Assembly (NCBI GenBank): GCA_963798855.1
Contig: CAWCUU010000002.1
Coordinates: 248,001 to 312,000, forward strand
DNA: 64,000 bases
Origin: CAWCUU01 sp963798855
GTDB lineage: Bacteria; Gemmatimonadota; Gemmatimonadetes; Longimicrobiales; RSA9
Reading direction: 5' to 3'
Shown here: positions 1 to 6,565 of the stretch, in pieces
Layout of the letters: the number at the start of each line of letters is the position of its first letter
Numbering within the stretch: position 1 is the first letter of the stretch
The notes under the pieces: model-generated
What the model was told of the DNA's origin: nothing
The model's input: only the letters and a program-made list of their open reading frames with translations
Databases searched by the model: none
Program-made: the position numbers and the translations under genes

Positions 1-25
1 GGCGCCGTCGCCGCCTCTCGACTTC

Positions 26-403
26 TCACCCGGCGGAAATCCATCGGCCGTCGACGAACCGCACCGCCGATGGCCGGATCTCGATGGTGCCCCACTGCGC
101 GGCCGGACACTTCTCGGCCCACGCGAGCGCGGCGTCGAGATCCGGCACATCGACGACGAAGGTGCCGCCGATCTGCTCCTTCGTGTCCGCGAACGGACCA
201 TCCTGCACGCGCGCACCGCCGTCGCGCAGCGTGAGCGTCGTCGTCGCTGACGACGGCTGAAGCACCTCCGCGGATACCAGGACGCCCGCCTCATCGAGCG
301 CCGCCGCGTACGCGTGGAACGCCGCCTTCCCCGCCTCGATCGCCTCCTCGCCCAGGTCGTCCGCCGTCATCTCCGGATAGTGCAGGAACAGGGTGTAGCG
401 CAT
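26..403 (-). CDS. YCII-related (DGPF domain) protein
   Basis: 125-aa small soluble protein of the YCII/DGPF family. It opens with MRYTLFLHYPE, has the family's DGPF motif near residue 67 (QDGPFADTKEQIGG), and the ferredoxin-like alpha-beta layout ends near EIRPS. The start at 403 is chosen because GAGGAG lies just upstream and the family begins here; a longer frame to 481 adds unrelated sequence. It is the last gene of a probable DUF1761-TetR-YCII unit on the minus strand, 90 bp after the TetR gene. Family members are common beside ECF sigma factors and TetR regulators, but their reaction is unknown. I infer no substrate. Confidence 0.85.
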   Translation of the reverse strand: MRYTLFLHYPEMTADDLGEEAIEAGKAAFHAYAAALDEAGVLVSAEVLQPSSATTTLTLRDGGARVQDGPFADTKEQIGGTFVVDVPDLDAALAWAEKCPAAQWGTIEIRPSAVRFVDGRWISAG

Positions 404-493
404 GGCTCCTCCTCGGTTGGGTGTCCGTTGGTCCGACACCCCATGACGAGCGAGTCCGGGCCCGATCGACACGCGGCCCAAGGCCGCGCCGAG

Positions 494-1096
494 TCACTCC
501 GCAGCCTCCCGGTCCCGCTCCAGCCTCTCCAGGTAATCCCGCAGCCGGCTCACCCCCGCGTCGAACGGCTCGAGCGAGCGCTGCGTCCGAGCCTGCATCA
601 CGCCGCCTTCCATGATCGTGAGCGTGAAGACGGCGAGCTCGTGCGGATCCGCATCGCGCGGGAGCCGGTCCCGCGCCGCGGCGAAGCACCCTTCGATCGC
701 CGCGACCCAGCCGTCGAAGTTCGTCGCGAGCAGCTGGCGAACGGGTGGATCCGGCTCGTGCAGCTCCAGCGCGAGGCTGCCGATCGGGCAGCCGTAGAGG
801 AAGTCGCTCATCGCGAGCGCCGCGCGGTAGCGCTCGAGGAGCGCGAACACCCGCTCCAGCGGATCGGCCACCCCCTCCCACGCCGGCTCCAGCAGCATCG
901 GACCGATTCCAATCCGGTACCGCTCCAGAACCGCCAGCAGCAGATCCTGCTTCGTCGGGAAGAAATGATACAGGCTGCCGGCGTTGGCGCCGGCTGCCTG
1001 CAGGATGTCCGCGATGCTCGTCGAGCCGTACCCCTTCTCGTGGAACAGCCGAAGTGCCGCGTCCAGCAGCCGGTCCCGCGTGTCGACCGGCGTCAC
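494..1096 (-). CDS. TetR/AcrR family transcriptional regulator
   Basis: 200-aa one-component repressor. The N-terminal TetR helix-turn-helix is at residues 6-52 (TRDRLLDAALRLFHEKGYG, then GSLYHFFPTKQDLL), followed by an all-helical ligand-binding and dimerisation domain of normal length. It lies between the DUF1761 and YCII genes on the same strand, so the three are probably co-transcribed. A perfect 18-bp palindrome just upstream of the DUF1761 gene is the obvious candidate operator (see 1585-1602). The ligand cannot be predicted. Confidence 0.92.
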   Translation of the reverse strand: MTPVDTRDRLLDAALRLFHEKGYGSTSIADILQAAGANAGSLYHFFPTKQDLLLAVLERYRIGIGPMLLEPAWEGVADPLERVFALLERYRAALAMSDFLYGCPIGSLALELHEPDPPVRQLLATNFDGWVAAIEGCFAAARDRLPRDADPHELAVFTLTIMEGGVMQARTQRSLEPFDAGVSRLRDYLERLERDREAAE

Positions 1097-1154
1097 GGAT
1101 CCTCCCCCTCGGGCGCTCGGCCAATCCGTTCCGCCCGCCCTCGGCCTCGCCCTC

Positions 1155-1559
1155 TCAGTGCCACACCCCCAGGATCGCGCCCATCACCGTGTAGGAGACT
1201 ACCTGGTAGCCGGCGTTCACCGCCCAGTGCGCCAGCGAGCGCCGCTCGTACAGGTAGATCACCCCGAGCGACGTGGCGACCCAGAACAGCCCGACCGCGA
1301 GCCCCGCCGCCGTGCCGAACGCCGGCGTCGCTTCCGCACCGATGAACATCGCCAGCACCACCGCCGCGATCAGCTGCAACACGAACGCGACGCCAAAGAT
1401 CCGAGCGGTCCCACCCTCCCGCATCCGCTCCTCCGTCACGCCCGACGCGGACATCCACGGCTTCTGGAACAGCGGGCCGTACCAAAGCCCGCCGATGAGG
1501 AACGTCGCCACCGCGGCGACCAGCACGGCGAGCCAGTTGACGGAGCTCATCGCCTGCAT
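1155..1559 (-). CDS. DUF1761 family membrane protein
   Basis: 134-aa integral membrane protein with four predicted helices: a first around WLAVLVAAVATFLIGGLWYG, then segments near residues 55-75, 80-100 and 110-130. The segment GGLWYGPLF followed by W matches the DUF1761 family. The start at 1559 has a GGGAG ribosome site about ten bases upstream; the frame is open to 1658, but that extension would run through the palindrome at 1585-1602. It is the first gene of the probable DUF1761-TetR-YCII unit. Its function is unknown; TetR control suggests a role in response to a small molecule. Confidence 0.85.
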   Translation of the reverse strand: MQAMSSVNWLAVLVAAVATFLIGGLWYGPLFQKPWMSASGVTEERMREGGTARIFGVAFVLQLIAAVVLAMFIGAEATPAFGTAAGLAVGLFWVATSLGVIYLYERRSLAHWAVNAGYQVVSYTVMGAILGVWH

Positions 1560-1584
1560 ATCGGCATCTCCCGTCGCAGTGAGA

Positions 1585-1602
1585 GTTGAGTGATCACTCA
1601 AC
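1585..1602. promoter_or_regulatory. Perfect 18-bp palindrome, probable TetR operator
   Basis: The sequence GTTGAGTGATCACTCAAC is an exact inverted repeat with no spacer. It ends 26 bp upstream of the DUF1761 start, in the gap between that minus-strand unit and the divergent vapB gene. Length, symmetry and position fit a dimeric TetR operator, so autoregulation by the TetR gene at 494-1096 is the natural inference. Confidence 0.75.
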
Positions 1603-1658
1603 TGTCGGCAACAGCCGCGGAAAACGCAAGGCTCAGCGCGGCGCGAGGTGCTGGGCAC

Positions 1659-1692
1659 TTGAATTCGACTATGACATTGCTAAATTCGGTCA
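1659..1692 (+). promoter_or_regulatory. Promoter of vapB, possibly leaderless
   Basis: TTGAAT (1659-1664), a 16-bp spacer and TAAATT (1681-1686) form a sigma-70-like promoter. The predicted transcription start falls on the ATG at 1692, and no Shine-Dalgarno sequence precedes that ATG, suggesting a leaderless transcript. ATGAC at 1671-1675 and GTCAT at 1689-1693 form a weak inverted repeat around the -10 box that could serve autoregulation. Confidence 0.45.
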
Positions 1693-1976
1693 TGACGCGC
1701 GCAGTCCGTGAACCGATCCAGGTCTATCTGACCCCCGAGGAGCGTGCCGAGCTCGACCGGGCGGCCCGCGAGATGGGTGTGTCACGGTCCGAGGCGTTGC
1801 GTCGCGGGATCAAGGCGATGCGTGGCGCCGGCCGTGTCGGCGCACTGCGGGATCTGGCAGAGGACGGCTTTGTGACACCGCCGGCGTCGGGCCCTGGCGA
1901 GCCGCCGCCGACGGCGCCGGTGGCGCGGCTGGAAGAGCTCTTGAACGAGCTGGCCGGGGATCGAGGGGATCGGTGA
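1692..1976 (+). CDS. vapB: VapB-like antitoxin, ribbon-helix-helix
   Basis: 94-aa antitoxin. Residues 6-45 (EPIQVYLTPEERAELDRAA, then MGVSRSEALRRGIKAM) form a ribbon-helix-helix DNA-binding domain of the CopG/VapB type. The tail is Pro/Gly-rich and ends in an acidic helix (LEELLNELAGD), the part expected to wrap the toxin. ATG at 1692 is chosen because the promoter just upstream would start transcription there; ATG at 1671 would add seven residues. The toxin gene overlaps its stop by four bases, as in most type II pairs. Confidence 0.85.
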   Translation: MTRAVREPIQVYLTPEERAELDRAAREMGVSRSEALRRGIKAMRGAGRVGALRDLAEDGFVTPPASGPGEPPPTAPVARLEELLNELAGDRGDR

Positions 1977-2368
1977 TCTACCTGGACACCTCGGTGGCGC
2001 TTGCCCACCTGCTGGCGGAGGATCGTCGGCCTCCTGCCGCGCTCTGGCGAGAGGAGCTGGTCACGAGCCGACTGCTCGAATACGAGCTGTGGAATCGGCT
2101 GCACGCGCGGCATCTGGCCCGCTCGCACGGCGATCTCGCCCGTCTGCTCCTGGCGCGCCTGGCCTGGCTCGAGTTGCGCGCGCCGGTGCTGGAGCGCGCG
2201 CTCCAGCCCTTCCCGACGCCCGTGCGCACGCTCGACGCCCTGCACCTCGCGTCGGTGAGCTATCTCAGGGAGCACGGAAAGGACGTCGAGCTTGCGAGCT
2301 ACGACGAACGCATGACCCGAGCGGCACGGTCCATGGGGATCCCTCTCATGGGTGCGCTCGCATCGTGA
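1973..2368 (+). CDS. vapC: VapC-like PIN-domain ribonuclease toxin
   Basis: 131-aa PIN-domain nuclease. It begins MIYLDTSVALAHL with the first catalytic Asp at residue 5. A Glu follows in the segment LLEYELWNRL, an Asp in RTLDALHLAS and a last acidic pair near ASYDERM, giving the usual metal-binding set. The start is GTG inside the antitoxin stop (GTGA overlap). VapC toxins cut RNA, often initiator tRNA or the 23S loop; the target here cannot be read. All key acidic residues appear intact, so the toxin is probably active. Confidence 0.9.
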   Translation: MIYLDTSVALAHLLAEDRRPPAALWREELVTSRLLEYELWNRLHARHLARSHGDLARLLLARLAWLELRAPVLERALQPFPTPVRTLDALHLASVSYLREHGKDVELASYDERMTRAARSMGIPLMGALAS

Positions 2369-2420
2369 GAGTGACGATCTGGCGGCGAGCTTCGGAACGT
2401 GGCCCCGTCGCCACCGGTGC

Positions 2421-2651
2421 TCACCGCGCGTCTGCCGGTTTCAAGGTCCGCCCGACGATCAGCGTGATGTTGTCCGATCCTCCCGCTTCGAGCGCATCCT
2501 GGAGGAGCTGCTCCACGAGCTGTCGGGCGCTCGTCATGGGCGCGAACCGTTGCTCGATGCGCTCGTCGGAGACGTGCTTCGTGAGTCCGTCGCTGCACAG
2601 CAGCACGACCGTGCCCCAGTCGCGGACGACGCGCGTCACGACCGGCTCCAC
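2421..2651 (-). pseudogene. C-terminal remnant of a PP2C-type Ser/Thr phosphatase
   Basis: The translation from about 2651 down to the stop at 2421 reads EPVVTRVVRDWGTVVLLCSD, then GLTKHVSDERI and, near the end, GGSDNITLIVGR. These are the last conserved blocks of bacterial PP2C phosphatases: the CSDGL motif and the metal-binding SDN. The N-terminal two thirds, including the first metal-binding aspartates, is missing. The open frame upstream is not PP2C-like and runs into the VOC gene at 2708-3106. It is therefore a truncated, non-functional remnant. Confidence 0.8.
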
Positions 2652-2707
2652 CTGTGGGCCGCCGGCGGGGAGAGCGGCTCGGTCATCGGCTCGATCGGAG
2701 TGGTCCT

Positions 2708-3106
2708 CTACTGCTCCTTCGAGATCGTCAGCTTGAAACCGTCGGGATCCGTGACCTCGAACGCGCGGTCGCCCCACGGTGTCTCGTGCGGCTCGGAGTC
2801 CAGCGACACGCCGGCCGACTTCGCCCGCGCCGCGACCTCGTCCAAGTCCTGGTCTGTCGCAATGAAGAGCCGCATTCCCAGACCCTTCACCCGGTCCCTG
2901 CCCTTCTTCCAGTCGTCCTGGTTCAGCGCGATGCGGGCCTCGCCGGCGCGCAGCATCACCCCGCGCAGGACGCCGTCGCTCTCCCAGCGATCCTCGATCG
3001 AGAAGCCGAGGCCTTCGTAGAAGCGGATGGTCCGCTGCAAGTCGTCGGCCGTCAGTGACGGCGTGGTGCTCTTCGCCTGCAGCGCGGAATCGGCCGTCGT
3101 CGCCAT
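2708..3106 (-). CDS. VOC superfamily (glyoxalase/bleomycin-resistance fold) protein
   Basis: 132-aa single-domain VOC protein. The beta-alpha-beta repeats show in LTADDLQRTIRFYEGLGF (residues 18-35) and in the C-terminal HETPWGDRAFEVTDPDGFKL, with the terminal metal-ligand region before the stop. The start at 3106 has a textbook AAGGAGG site about seven bases upstream; the longer frame to 3190 is not supported. Family members are metal-dependent dioxygenases, isomerases or antibiotic-binding proteins; the substrate is unknown. A two-domain VOC gene lies divergently 190 bp away. Confidence 0.9.
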   Translation of the reverse strand: MATTADSALQAKSTTPSLTADDLQRTIRFYEGLGFSIEDRWESDGVLRGVMLRAGEARIALNQDDWKKGRDRVKGLGMRLFIATDQDLDEVAARAKSAGVSLDSEPHETPWGDRAFEVTDPDGFKLTISKEQ

Positions 3107-3298
3107 TCGTAACCTCCTTGAAACGGTGCGGGTGTAGGTGGTTGCCACCGGGGGACTCGGCAAGCTACGCTCAACGCGAGGGCGCCGCACGGGGTGGGCT
3201 CGGTCCCATGTCGAGTGGTGGCTGCGCGCGCATCACACGGAGTCGCTGCCGGCGATCCATACGGCCGGGGCAGGAACGTCTGAGCGAGGAAGACCAGC

Positions 3299-4075
3299 AT
3301 GAGAAACGAGGGTCGCTTCGTCTGGTACGAGCTGATGACCACCGACGTCGAAGCCGCAAAGGAGTTCTACGCGGACGTCGTTGGCTGGAACGGCAAGGAG
3401 TGGCCGGGCCCCAACCCGTACTACCTGTGGAGCGTCGGCGAGACGCAGGCGGCGGGGATGATGGAGATGCCGGAGGAGCTGAGGCAAATGGGCGTGCCGC
3501 CGCACTGGATGGCGTACGTCGCGGTCGGCGACGTGGACGCGAAGGCGGCGCAGGCCCGGCAGCTCGGCGGTCAGGTGCGCGTCGAGCCCACCGACATCCC
3601 GGAGGTCGGCCGCTTCGCGGTCATCGCCGATCCGCAGGGCGCGACGATCTCGATGCTGACGCCGCAGGCCGAAGGCACGCCGCCGGACCGGCGCAAGTCC
3701 GGCTTCATCGGCTGGCACGAGTTGTACGCGAACGACCACGCGAGCGACTGGGCGTTCTACTCCGCCCTCTTCCCCTGGAAGCACACCCAGTCAATGGACA
3801 TGGGCGACGGGATGGGCGACTACTTCATCTTCGCCCATGCCGACGACCCCGATGAGCAGGCGCTCGGCGGCATGTCGGACATGGCGAAGCAGATGAAGAT
3901 GCCGCCGAACTGGCTCTATTACGTGAACGTCGACGACCTGGCCGACGCCATGGTCCGCGTCCGCGACGGCGGCGGCAAGGTGCTCAACGGACCGATGGAC
4001 GTGCCGGGCGGGCGGATTGCGCAGTGCTCCGACCCGCAGGGTGCGATGTTCGCGATGTACGAGCAGGAAAGCTGA
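3299..4075 (+). CDS. Two-domain VOC family protein
   Basis: 258-aa protein with two tandem VOC domains (about residues 5-120 and 135-255). Each begins with the F-x-W-Y/H-E-L pattern (FVWYELMTTD; FIGWHELYAND) and ends in a D-P-Q-G-A motif (ADPQGATISML; SDPQGAMFAMY). This pattern is typical of the hydroxylase/CFP-30B-like branch. The start has GAGGAAG upstream. A GC-rich hairpin follows the stop. Its biochemical activity is unknown. Confidence 0.9.
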   Translation: MRNEGRFVWYELMTTDVEAAKEFYADVVGWNGKEWPGPNPYYLWSVGETQAAGMMEMPEELRQMGVPPHWMAYVAVGDVDAKAAQARQLGGQVRVEPTDIPEVGRFAVIADPQGATISMLTPQAEGTPPDRRKSGFIGWHELYANDHASDWAFYSALFPWKHTQSMDMGDGMGDYFIFAHADDPDEQALGGMSDMAKQMKMPPNWLYYVNVDDLADAMVRVRDGGGKVLNGPMDVPGGRIAQCSDPQGAMFAMYEQES

Positions 4076-4090
4076 AGCGGCCTGCGGCCG

Positions 4091-4114
4091 GGCGCCGCTC
4101 TGCGGTGCGGCGCC
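4091..4114 (+). terminator. Possible terminator hairpin after the two-domain VOC gene
   Basis: GGCGCCG (4091-4097) and CGGCGCC (4108-4114) form a 7-bp perfect stem with a 10-nt loop, starting 16 bases after the VOC stop. There is no T-tract, so termination is only suggested by position and structure. Confidence 0.35.
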
Positions 4115-4173
4115 TGCGGCGGCCGCGGGCACCGAGGTTGCCAGATCCGGCTCTTCCAGGCCATGATGCCCGC

Positions 4174-4671
4174 ATGAACGATCGGATCCGGGACTTCTTC
4201 CAGCGCCGAATGACCTCCACGGGCAGCGGCAACGGCGAGGCCGAGCGCGCAGCGGGCGCCGAGGCTTCGGAAGAGGAGCGGGCGCGTAAGCAGCTCCACG
4301 TCGCCGCCTGCGCGCTGCTACTCGAGCTCGCTCACGCGGACGACGAGTTCAGCAGCGTCGAGCGGTCGCACATCGAGGCGGTGCTCCGCCGCCACTTCGC
4401 TCTGGACGAGCCGACGGCGCAGGAGTTGATCGAGCTGGCGGAGGCCGAGCGCGCCTCCGCGATCGACCTCTACCAGTTCACCCACCTGGTGCGCACCAAC
4501 TATGACCTCGGCCAGAAGACGCTACTCGCCGAGATCATGTGGGGCGTGATCCTCGCCGACGGGCGCATCGCGCGTCACGAGGCGTACCTGCTGCGAAGGA
4601 TCGCGAATCTGCTGGACCTGAAGCCCGGCTACCTCTCCGCCGCGCGCAAGCGGGCGGCCGGCGAAGACTGA
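4174..4671 (+). CDS. TerB-like (tellurite resistance TerB family) protein
   Basis: 165-aa helical protein. After a charged N-terminus it has the TerB pattern: LHVAACALLLELAHADDEFS (residues 46-65) with the acidic metal-site motif ADDE, then a second similar block LLAEIMWGVILADGRIARHE near residues 115-135. TerB-like domains bind calcium or metal through the D/E of these repeats and occur in stress and envelope systems. ATG at 4174 is the first start in frame with the conserved part. It stands alone; function unknown. Confidence 0.8.
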   Translation: MNDRIRDFFQRRMTSTGSGNGEAERAAGAEASEEERARKQLHVAACALLLELAHADDEFSSVERSHIEAVLRRHFALDEPTAQELIELAEAERASAIDLYQFTHLVRTNYDLGQKTLLAEIMWGVILADGRIARHEAYLLRRIANLLDLKPGYLSAARKRAAGED

Positions 4672-4803
4672 GCGCCCTTCGGCGTAACAGGGGGCAACGC
4701 CTAGGCCGTCCATCGGATGTCCCGCCCGCGTACCTCCCGTCCCGACCCAGCACGCGTCATCCCTTCGGCCCTACACCGGCAAGTCGCCACAGGCCCAGCG
4801 CGG

Positions 4804-5331
4804 TCACGTAGGTGGACCGGCGCGCATCCTCGGCCCCGGGCTCGCGCCGCGGGAGACCTCCATGAGCTCGCGTAGCAGCAGCAGGCCGGCTAGCAATGCC
4901 GGAGGCGAGGTCCAGAGTCCGGGAAAGTAGCCACGGGCCCGGAGCGCCAGGACCGGGTGCGCCACTCCGTTCACCGCTAGCGCGAGCGCCAGAAACCACA
5001 GCGGCCACTCGGCGAAACGACGACCTCGCTTCGCTTCGCGAAGCGAGACCAGCCAGATCACGAGCCACGCGACGTTGAAGGTCGCGAACGTGGTTCGACT
5101 CCATGGGCTCAGGCCGAGCGCTCGCGGGAACGCGGTCCAGAAGCCGGTCAGATACTCTTCGAAGGAGTGCGCCGCCTGCACGGCCATGGCAAGCAGTGCG
5201 GCGATGACGAGCCTATTCCGTTCTCGCTCCCCGAGGCTAGCGAACGGGCGGGCCCCGGAAATGACGATCGAGGCACCGAGCAGGACGGAGAGGCCTGCTG
5301 TTCCTTCCACCCAGCTGAGGATCTCGCTCAT
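4804..5331 (-). CDS. HXXEE domain membrane protein
   Basis: 175-aa polytopic membrane protein with about five helices. The signature HSFEEY (H-x-x-E-E) sits near residue 59, just after the second helix, which places it in the HXXEE family of unknown function. ATG at 5331 begins MSEILSWVEG; the reading frame continues far upstream, but only as the antisense of the DUF4382 gene. It faces the DUF4382 gene head-to-head with 180 bp between starts. No function is known for the family. Confidence 0.75.
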   Translation of the reverse strand: MSEILSWVEGTAGLSVLLGASIVISGARPFASLGERERNRLVIAALLAMAVQAAHSFEEYLTGFWTAFPRALGLSPWSRTTFATFNVAWLVIWLVSLREAKRGRRFAEWPLWFLALALAVNGVAHPVLALRARGYFPGLWTSPPALLAGLLLLRELMEVSRGASPGPRMRAGPPT

Positions 5332-5511
5332 AGCTGGACGACACCATGACTCTGGCTTCAATGCTGCCGCACCTCGCGGCGGCGGTCGTGCTGACCGCTC
5401 ATACCCTTCAGAGCGTGACGCGGCGGGCCCCTCGCTCGTCCGTTCATGACCGGCGCACCGTGCGCCGTTCGCGCCCAGGCGAAGATTCACCGAAGATGGA
5501 GAATCGCATCC

Positions 5512-6477
5512 ATGCACCGTAGACTCGCGACGATCGGCCTCGCAGCCGCGACGCTGGGGCTCGGCCTGGCCGCGTGTGACAGCACCAGCAGCGGGACGTC
5601 CCGGCTGTCGATCAAGCTGACGGACGCGCCGCCGGAAGCGAACATCACCGAGGCGGTCGTAACCATCTCGAAGATCTACCTGCAGGGCTCGCAGTCGGCG
5701 AACCCATCGGAGCAGATGGTCCTGCTCTCGACGCCCGTCACGACGGACCTGCTGACGCTGTCGAACGACGTGCTGAACCTGGTGGAGGACCAGGTGGTGA
5801 AGGCGGGCACGTACGCGCAGCTGCGCTTCGTGATCGACGGTGGCTACATCGTCGTCGATGAGAACGGGACGTCGAAGACGTACGCGACGCCGGGCTACGC
5901 CGGGCTGCCGGAAGGCGTTACGCCCGATGGCCTGCTGGAGTGCCCGAGCTGCGGGCAGTCCGGGATCAAGGTCAACTTCCCGGACGGCGCGCTGACGCTG
6001 ACGGAGGACAAGATCGTGCTCGTGGACTTCGACGTCGCCGAGACGTTCGGCCACCCGGCGGGAGGCTCCGGCTCGTGGGTGATGCACCCGAGCCTGAAGG
6101 CGGACAATGTGCAGCTGTCGGGCACGGTCACGGTGATGGCGAAGCTCGATGAGGGCGTCACGCTGCCGGATCTGAACGGAAGCCCGACGACGCTCGCCGA
6201 CTTCAAGGCCGAGCTGCGCACGTCGGACATGGACCCGCTCGTGGTGGGCGAGCTGGCCGACTTCAGCGGCCCCGATGCGGATGGGTACTTCACGGCGACG
6301 TTCGACCTGGTCCTGCCCGGCGATTATGACGTGAACATCCTGTCGCCAATGGACATGGGCACGCCGCTCATCGACTTCATGACGGACCCTGCAATGCCGC
6401 AGGGCGTGACCGTCGACTCGGATGGCAATCCGAGCGTGAGCTACCTGATCACGTCGGCGGCGCTGCCCTCGCCCTGA
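5512..6477 (+). CDS. DUF4382 domain lipoprotein
   Basis: 321-aa exported lipoprotein. The signal peptide ends in the lipobox LAAC (Cys near residue 23). The DUF4382 domain follows directly: SRLSIKLTDAPPEANITEAV, then VLNLVEDQVVKAGTYAQLRF, the usual pattern of a putative carbohydrate-binding beta-sandwich. The C-terminal part contains a second beta-rich segment. ATG at 5512 is the start of the signal peptide and has GGAG upstream. It is convergent with the large propeller gene, and a shared hairpin lies between them. Function unknown. Confidence 0.88.
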   Translation: MHRRLATIGLAAATLGLGLAACDSTSSGTSRLSIKLTDAPPEANITEAVVTISKIYLQGSQSANPSEQMVLLSTPVTTDLLTLSNDVLNLVEDQVVKAGTYAQLRFVIDGGYIVVDENGTSKTYATPGYAGLPEGVTPDGLLECPSCGQSGIKVNFPDGALTLTEDKIVLVDFDVAETFGHPAGGSGSWVMHPSLKADNVQLSGTVTVMAKLDEGVTLPDLNGSPTTLADFKAELRTSDMDPLVVGELADFSGPDADGYFTATFDLVLPGDYDVNILSPMDMGTPLIDFMTDPAMPQGVTVDSDGNPSVSYLITSAALPSP

Positions 6478-6529
6478 CCGCAGCCACAGCAATCACGGCC
6501 GCACGCGCGTCGCGCCGGCCGGTGAGATG

Positions 6530-6558
6530 GAGCCCGGTCGCTTCGAGCGGCCGGGCTC
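6530..6558. terminator. Bidirectional terminator hairpin
   Basis: GAGCCCGGTCGCT and AGCGGCCGGGCTC form a 13-bp stem with one G-T type mismatch and a very short loop. It lies in the 88-bp gap between the convergent DUF4382 gene (ends 6477) and propeller gene (ends 6566). The symmetry suits termination from both sides, though T-tracts are weak. Confidence 0.65.
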
Positions 6559-6565
6559 CGTCGCG

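Noticed and set aside
291..1124. Long open frames opposite or across the TetR and YCII genes
   Set aside because: Arg/Pro/Gly-rich composition typical of shadow frames in GC-rich DNA, no domain and no ribosome site; the real genes overlap them.
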